The translations under genes and the position numbers were made by a program. A stretch of DNA of 64,000 bases, from positions 25,975,470 through 26,039,469 of the forward strand of contig OY783197.1 of assembly GCA_963678675.1 (NCBI GenBank). The letters are read 5' to 3'. The notes under the pieces are model-generated. The model saw only the letters and a list, made by a program, of their open reading frames with translations. It had not been told where the DNA came from and did not search any database. Every line of letters starts with the position of its first letter. Positions within the stretch are counted from its first letter, which is position 1. Positions 58,846-64,000 of the stretch are shown piece by piece. The stretch is from Xiphydria camelus (lineage: Eukaryota > Arthropoda > Insecta > Hymenoptera > Xiphydriidae).

Positions 58846-59314
58846 CACTGAGAAAAATAACTCAAATGACAAAACACATCTGGTTAAACGCGTTTAGTTA
58901 TTCTAACCAAAGTTACTAATCGGTTGAACCAAACATCTAGTTATTCTATCTTCACGTTTAGTTATTCTAACCACAGAAGATGGTCAGTTTAACCAAATAC
59001 CCAGGCAGAAAAATTCTATATATTTCGTACATGATCTATATGTGGTTTTGGTCATAGATATATGGAGTACATATGATTTCTATGTTAATCATATAAGGCC
59101 TATATATAGAGCTTTGAATAATTGTATAATATAATCCACCTATAGTCTGTATTTGATTAATATAGAAATCATATATAATTCATATGTGATCAAAACCACA
59201 TATGGATCATATAGAACTTTTCCACCTGGGCAGATGAAGGACTAATATTTAACCAAACAGTTTGGTCATCGTCTCCAAAATTTTTGATTAAATCGATCAA
59301 ATATTGTTCTCAGT
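58846..59314. mobile_element. MITE family C, copy 3 (host of family D)
   Basis: It begins CACTGAGAAAAATAACTCAA and ends AAATATTGTTCTCAGT. ACATCTGGTTAAACGCGTTT and CCAAACAGTTTGGTCATC mark family C. It is split by a family D element. Confidence 0.83.
59001..59230. mobile_element. MITE family D, copy 3, nested in family C
   Basis: The left CCAGGCAGAAAAATTCTATA and the right ATAGAACTTTTCCACCTGGG are inverted. Interior TGTGGTTTTGGTCATAGATA and CAAAACCACATATGGATCAT are shared with copies at 18901 and 30225. Confidence 0.85.
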
Positions 59315-61075
59315 ATTGAAAGACTGAGACGCGAGAAAATCTATATATTTAGCTCGTCATGCGAGAGATGGCGATAGCTCGATTATTAAAAAATCGATGA
59401 TTTATCCACCTGAGTGTAATCGCGTTATCGTTCAACCGCATACCGTCTAAATCTCGCGCGCGAAGCGTTCCGAAGGAGAAAAGTTATTCGGGCACTTTAA
59501 CTACCCGCGTCGCCGGATAACGAGTAAACCGTATCGATATACAGCGCGCTCCCGTAGTACCACCGCGCGGTATGCAGATTGCGCGAGAGAAATTGTAGAT
59601 AAATTCAGAGGCGAGGTAGAACCTTAATGTGTTGCCTCGTGATTTATATCCTTTGATTACGGTTATAGGAGCCCTAACTCCGGACAGATTGGCCCGATCG
59701 GACGGCGCGATACGCGTGGCAATTTATCGCTGCGCGATTTCAGCGGCAGTTTTCATTGCCGCTGCACTCTACGAGAAGATATCTATTCAATGAAAACTTA
59801 GCGCGAAGCGCATCCTACCGCGCGGTGGAAATTAACGCGGTCGTCGACGGTCCGCGACATTGCAATTAGGGATGCGTTAGATTACTCTCGCGTGTTATTA
59901 AATTGCCATCTATAGGTATGCTATATCACTGTTAAAAATGTTTATCTGGAACTTCAGGAAAGCATCTACTCAAGTGTTTATCAAATATGAATGTACCTAC
60001 TTGTTTGAACACCGTGTGATCTTCCCTTGATATTCAGGAAAGCGTCACACGGGTCATGGATTTTTGTAAGGTTGCGTTTTAAAAATTAGAAACTATCGAA
60101 ATATTATGAAATTATCACTTGGGTTCGAGATAAATAGGCGTTCCTCAAGATTAAGGGTACCTATAATTTCGTGAATTTAAGATACAGTCTTGCGCATCAC
60201 CGTGTCCGAAAATGAAAAAATCTAACAGTCCATATGAACGTTTTGGGCGTGTCGATCTCTAATTTTCGGAGAAGAAACGTATATATTTTTCCTAACATAT
60301 TCCCGCAATTTTCATCCGTATAACATCCCCGGCGTCACGGAAATGCCTATAATTCTCACGATCTACCAACAATTTGTCTCAACAGAGTGATCTACAAGAG
60401 CCATCCCCGCATGAACCCCCGAAACATTCGTTTCCCGATTTCGCTATCCCTCATCCGGACGACGTCGCGCACTCGTCATCGCGTACTATTAAAAACCGAC
60501 ACTCGCGCACGCTCTTTCCGGGTGGGATTAACGGCCTTGTTTGTCGAGCGGTGTTTACTCCCATCCCCGCGCCCCGCGAGAATGTCGAGACCGCGAGGAG
60601 CAGCGCGGGACGCGCGTCCGAATTATCAACGTCTCGATAAATTAACGGCGCGGCAATTAACCGCGGGATATATTCGTTTAATCGGATGCTCGTAATTTCC
60701 AGCTGCTCTTTTAGAATACCTATACGTGGACGCGCGCATGCTTTCGCGCGCGCGCGTATATTCACAATCACGCCCATTAAAAATACACGCGGATGCAACG
60801 CGCGCCAAGCTCGTTCTGCACGCGCGAATCGAACGTGGATTTTTAAACTACTCTTTAGAAATACCCGCACGCAGGACAAGTGGGCACGTCCGTTACGTGC
60901 CGGAGCACTTTCGCTGCGAAGAAGCAACGACCTTCGCTATTCTGCGATTGGAATGCGTATGTGGTCGTGTTTAAGTGCCACGTATACTACTCTAATTTCG
61001 AATCAAGTGGCGTTTACGACTCGTCACCGAGAGACACGAATCGGTTTCGCTATCGTCGCGGTCGATTCTTTTTTA
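59315..61075. other. intergenic; possible regulatory block 59400-59900
   Basis: Holds CCTTTGATTAC (59651), a TCF-like word, and a perfect 8 bp hairpin CAGCGGCA / TGCCGCTG (59741-59748 and 59757-59764). 60400-61060 is GC-rich with overlapping frames (for example 60686-61090 +, 60451-60927 -) but no domain. Confidence 0.3.
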
Positions 61076-61353
61076 CAACGAGAGAAATAATTACTGGTGC
61101 TGAAGAGATGTTTTCTTCAATCAAAAACATGATATAATATCAGGATCGGGGCATGGAAATTTTCTTTGTGCAATATTTGATGGGCTCGAATAATAATTTT
61201 TTTTTGTGCAGAAAGGATTTCTGGTTCCCACAGCGGTATTCTTGAATCAAGGATATGATTCTTCGATCAGGAATCTGTATTCTTAAAAATTTGTAAGATC
61301 ATATGTTCTTGATTGAAAAAACATTTTTTGACTGACGATTATTTCTCTCAGTG
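61076..61353. mobile_element. MITE family E, copy 5
   Basis: It begins CAACGAGAGAAATAATTACT and ends ACGATTATTTCTCTCAGTG, flanked by TA. TTCTTCAATCAAAAACATG and AATTTGTAAGATCATATG are family E. Confidence 0.87.
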
Positions 61354-61367
61354 TATAATTTAGATAG

Positions 61368-61610
61368 ACTGTGAGAAAAAATTGTATTTTTAATATAATC
61401 GTATATAAAGCCTACATCCAATATACGTAATTTTGAAAATGAATACTTCCTCGTAAAATTTGTATTGAATATTTGTTGAACTTCATGTACAATTATATTA
61501 AATTGAATGTAAATTTCATAAGGGAATATATCAATTCTCATAATCACACATTGAATTAAAGCTTTGCCAACGATTATATTAACTTTCGTGCAAATTCTTT
61601 TTACAATGTA
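61368..61610. mobile_element. MITE family H, copy
   Basis: It begins ACTGTGAGAAAAAATTG and ends GCAAATTCTTTTTACAATG. AATATAATCGTATATAAAGC and CATAAGGGAATATATCAATT are the family H interior. Confidence 0.8.
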
Positions 61611-61673
61611 GCGTAAATGATGCGGAACGAAAACTCCGCCTTCCGATATCGCGCATCGAAAAGAACGAGTCGA

Positions 61674-61702
61674 CAGAAGAAGAAGAAGAAGAAGAAGAAG
61701 AG
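61674..61702. repeat. GAA microsatellite
   Basis: About nine GAA units. Confidence 0.9.
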
Positions 61703-62144
61703 TTCTCCGACTAAAAATTACCCCCGATAACTATCGATTCCCTTCCAACCGAGATATACGCCGCAAGAGTTCGCCGGAGCGACTCCCGGCTCCAACGTAT
61801 CATTTAAGAATGAAGAAGCAAAAGAAGAAGAGCCAGCGAAGAGAAACCATCGTTCCGCTAGCCAACTATTCGGCTGTAGCGAGATAGCCCCTACAATCGC
61901 GCGGAAGTTTCTTCATCCGCTGAGCGCGAAGGGGGTGAGAACAGCGAAAGAATATGGAAAACCGACTACGCCGCAGTCGCCTAACAAGGAAGGAGCTTCG
62001 CGGCGAGGAAGAACTTGGAAACTAAACGCGTTTAACTCTTAGATACGTTAGATATATTCGCCGATTTTCCATCCGAGCGGCGGGCGATGGCAAAAGTTGA
62101 AAATTGTCAGCCATTTCGAGCACCTTGCGCCTCGCCCCATCCAG

Positions 62145-62152
<8 letters not shown>
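61703..62152. other. intergenic, no supported gene
   Basis: No recognisable feature between the GAA and CT microsatellites. Confidence 0.35.

Positions 62153-62153
<1 letters not shown>

Positions 62154-62221
<68 letters not shown>
62154..62221. repeat. CT microsatellite, 34 perfect units
   Basis: An uninterrupted CT run of 68 bp, the longest in the window. It creates poly-Ser/Leu frames on + and poly-Arg/Glu frames on -. A shorter CT run follows at 62452-62482. On the minus strand it is a long GAGA array. Confidence 0.97.
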
Positions 62222-62223
<2 letters not shown>

Positions 62224-62229
62224 TCTCTG

Positions 62230-63365
62230 CAGCGATGGCGCTATAGGTGCCGCGGTACAGGCATGCATGTACAGTCGTTCTTTCGTGCATGTACCCGGTG
62301 TTCCCTCGAGTAAAAAGCGACCGGGCTGCACTGCAGCGGGCGTACAAACGTTGCGCCCGGTTCATTTTCCGTCCACTTTATATGCAGACCACCCTCCCTG
62401 TTTCTCCCCCTCCCCTCTCCCTCCGCCCACTCGCTCTATCCGACTCTCTCCTCCTTCTCTCTCTCATTCTCTCTCTCTCTCCCTTGGTACGTACGTATTT
62501 GTAACTACGTATGTATATACGGTGAGGCGAACCACCTCGTACCTTCTTCCGCTCCGACGTCTCGCACGGAGTTCGTTCCTTTGTTTAATCTCGCGTCTGG
62601 CCTTCCAGGAGAGGATCCTGGATGGTGGTTCCCTCTTTGTGCGACTCGCCCTCCCGCCCGCTCCCCTCCGTCGCTACGGTATTTGCGCGAAGCATCGCGG
62701 GGTATACTCGTCCCCGTCACACCATACACCACCGTATACCGGCACGGCAGCCGCGTATACCATCGCCAACGACGCCCGAGTTTCTTAATGTAATTTTCCT
62801 TTTTTGCCTCCATCCGCTCAACGACCCGAAACTTTTGCCTCTTTCCGCGGCTCTCCCGAGCAGCGTAGTTCTGCCCTCCCCCTCCACCTCCTTCTCCCCC
62901 CCTTTTCTCCCGTTCGGTACGAGAGCACCTTCATTTTTTATTTTACCCTAGACCTCGTCCGGGCGAGGTGCATGGCCCCGCGATCGTAGCATTGGTCCGT
63001 GGGTTCACGGTTTCCAGGCGGCTTCGTCGGGTGAGGCGACATTTCTGTTGGGTTTGCCTTTTTGAACGCAGTGTTAAAAGTCTTGTTTGAAAATTTATGT
63101 AAAAGTAACTATAAAGCAATTATCACCTGCATTTGTATTTCGAATTTCATAGAAAAGCATAAATTGTCATGTCTACAATGTCCTTTCGTGTTGGAATTAT
63201 TTTAGTCGAAAAAAATGAATATTGAGGTACAGCCAAAGTATCCAAGTACTACTTAAAATTCAGATTCTTTCGATTCTTAATAAGGCTCAAACTATTTTTA
63301 ATAGTGTACCTCTATACTTAAAGAAGGGTTTCATTGTAGTTAGTAAATGTAGGTATACCTGATTA
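62230..63365. other. intergenic; CT-rich then AT-rich
   Basis: CT-rich to 62930, then AT-rich from 63070. No exon recognised; the short frames are pyrimidine-rich chance products. Confidence 0.35.
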
Positions 63366-63547
63366 TGGCGAAAGAAATATTTCGTTGGGCCAAGTGAATA
63401 TTTGTTAATTATTAACATGTCTCTTTCATTCAAACAGAAATAGAGTAATAGCTAACGAATATTTGCTTGACCCGAAGAAATAGTTTTTTCGCCATATGAT
63501 TATCAAATATACGTACATTAACTGTAAATAAAATGTTTTCTCAGTGT
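63366..63547. mobile_element. MITE-like fold-back (right end preserved)
   Basis: GGCGAAAGAAATATTTCGTT and AGTGAATATTTGTTAA are inverted as AACGAATATTTGCTTGACCC and GAAATAGTTTTTTCGCC. The right end TTTTCTCAGTG is followed by TA. The left terminal sequence is not clear. Confidence 0.65.
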
Positions 63548-63744
63548 AGTTGTAGAGCGCGTTTGTTTTCTTTCAAAGGAATTTTTTAAAATAGTTTTTC
63601 AATTATACTTTAACGTTTTAATGAGTTTTCTATTCAAACTAAGCAAAGCATCGAGAAAACTTGCGGTTTCGTATGTTTTAGGGCAGCGAATCAAGCTGTT
63701 TTGACACTTTTCTTCAAAACGTCGTTGTTTTATGTGTGTTTCAG

Positions 63745-63777
63745 GTGGCCGTGAAAGACAAGGAAGTTCCATAAGGT
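63745..63777 (+). other. candidate 33 nt microexon
   Basis: TTTTATGTGTGTTTCAG (ending 63744) is a good acceptor and GGT followed by GTAAGTAC (from 63778) a good donor. The 33 nt between them are a multiple of three and stay open in one frame (GRERQGSSIR) while the other two carry stops. A cassette exon, or an exon of a non-coding + strand RNA reaching toward abd-A, would look like this. The protein fragment is not recognisable, and the short length makes chance occurrence a real alternative. Confidence 0.3.
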
Positions 63778-63895
63778 GTAAGTACTCTCGTCCACTCGTT
63801 AAATTCTTATAACAATCGTGCTGTTCGACTTTTTATCTCGAACTTGTTGGTATCAGTAAGCTCACGAGGCAAGAGGGTCCGAAGATATAACGCTA

Positions 63896-63955
63896 GAGGG
63901 CTGAGCGGAGTATCTAATGCTACTCTAATACTGGTATAATTTTGCTCAGCCCCTC
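63896..63955 (+). other. 60 nt hairpin
   Basis: GAGGGCTGAGC (63896-63906) pairs with GCTCAGCCCCTC (63944-63955) over 11 bp with one bulged C; an inner AGTAT/ATACT adds 5 bp. The asymmetric inner loop is poor for a pre-miRNA. Possibly a structured RNA element or chance. Confidence 0.35.
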
Positions 63956-64000
63956 GGCAATCCAATGATTCAGCATTATCTGTACGGCAAAGCTCAACTA

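Noticed and set aside
59741..59764. 8 bp hairpin as a terminator or miRNA
   Set aside because: Too short for a pre-miRNA, and bacterial-type terminators are not relevant in an insect genome.
62087..62788. 233-codon frame with a Ser/Leu repeat
   Set aside because: The frame is held open by the CT microsatellite; the rest has no domain.

Overview
This is a 64 kb stretch of insect nuclear DNA with no recognisable protein-coding gene. Its one unmistakable gene is the Hox microRNA locus mir-iab-4 / mir-iab-8 at about 41330-41405. All four mature arms known from Drosophila can be read there: iab-8 on the + strand and iab-4 on the - strand. That locus sits between abd-A and Abd-B in arthropod Hox clusters, so I read the window as the Abd-B/abd-A intergenic (bithorax-type regulatory) region. 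No homeobox is encoded anywhere in the window. In Drosophila the iab-8 strand is the Hox-sense strand. By that rule Abd-B should lie to the left (lower coordinates) and abd-A to the right, both transcribed on the + strand; this is inference. The high CpG content, alternating GC-rich and AT-rich blocks and many small TA-flanked MITEs suggest a hymenopteran, perhaps an ant, but the species cannot be fixed from sequence alone.

Layout. (1) 1-9200: AT-rich DNA with a MITE cluster (1098-1672), more MITEs (3.7, 4.8 and 6.3 kb), a block rich in TTTAT-type posterior-Hox/caudal sites (6.78-7.29 kb) and an older repeat (8.7-9.2 kb). (2) 9200-17000: GC-rich CpG blocks, CT microsatellites beside GCCAT (Pho/YY1-like) sites, a 311 bp tandem duplication (14.8-15.4 kb) and nested MITEs (16.5-16.9 kb). 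(3) 17-35 kb: mixed DNA with GC-rich blocks at 24.3-25.5 and 27.0-27.9 kb, many fold-back elements, a pre-miRNA-sized hairpin (17.73 kb) and candidate regulatory blocks. (4) 35-44 kb: a GC-rich block with a well-formed 50 nt exon-like sequence (36316-36365), a homeodomain-site block (37.6 kb), the miRNA locus (41.3 kb) and a very GC-rich block (42.1-44.0 kb). (5) 44-55 kb: MITEs, several nested or tandem, between GC-rich blocks. (6) 55.3-56.5 kb: four tandem copies of a roughly 306 bp fold-back. (7) 57.3-58.3 kb: a 933 bp pogo/Tigger-like DNA transposon with a decayed transposase fragment, inserted in an older MITE whose empty site is visible elsewhere in the window. (8) 58.8-64 kb: nested MITEs, GC-rich DNA, a 34-unit CT microsatellite and a possible 33 nt microexon (63745-63777).

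How it works together: in flies the two miRNAs come from opposite-strand long non-coding transcripts and repress Hox targets (Ubx, abd-A) and Hox cofactors. The exon-like sequences on the + strand would fit a spliced iab-8 host RNA. The GA/CT tracts with GCCAT motifs, the CTCF-like motifs and the TTTAT clusters are what one would expect of PREs, insulators and enhancers between abd-A and Abd-B, but those assignments rest on motifs only. Almost all of the many short open frames here are chance products of GC-rich or repetitive DNA.
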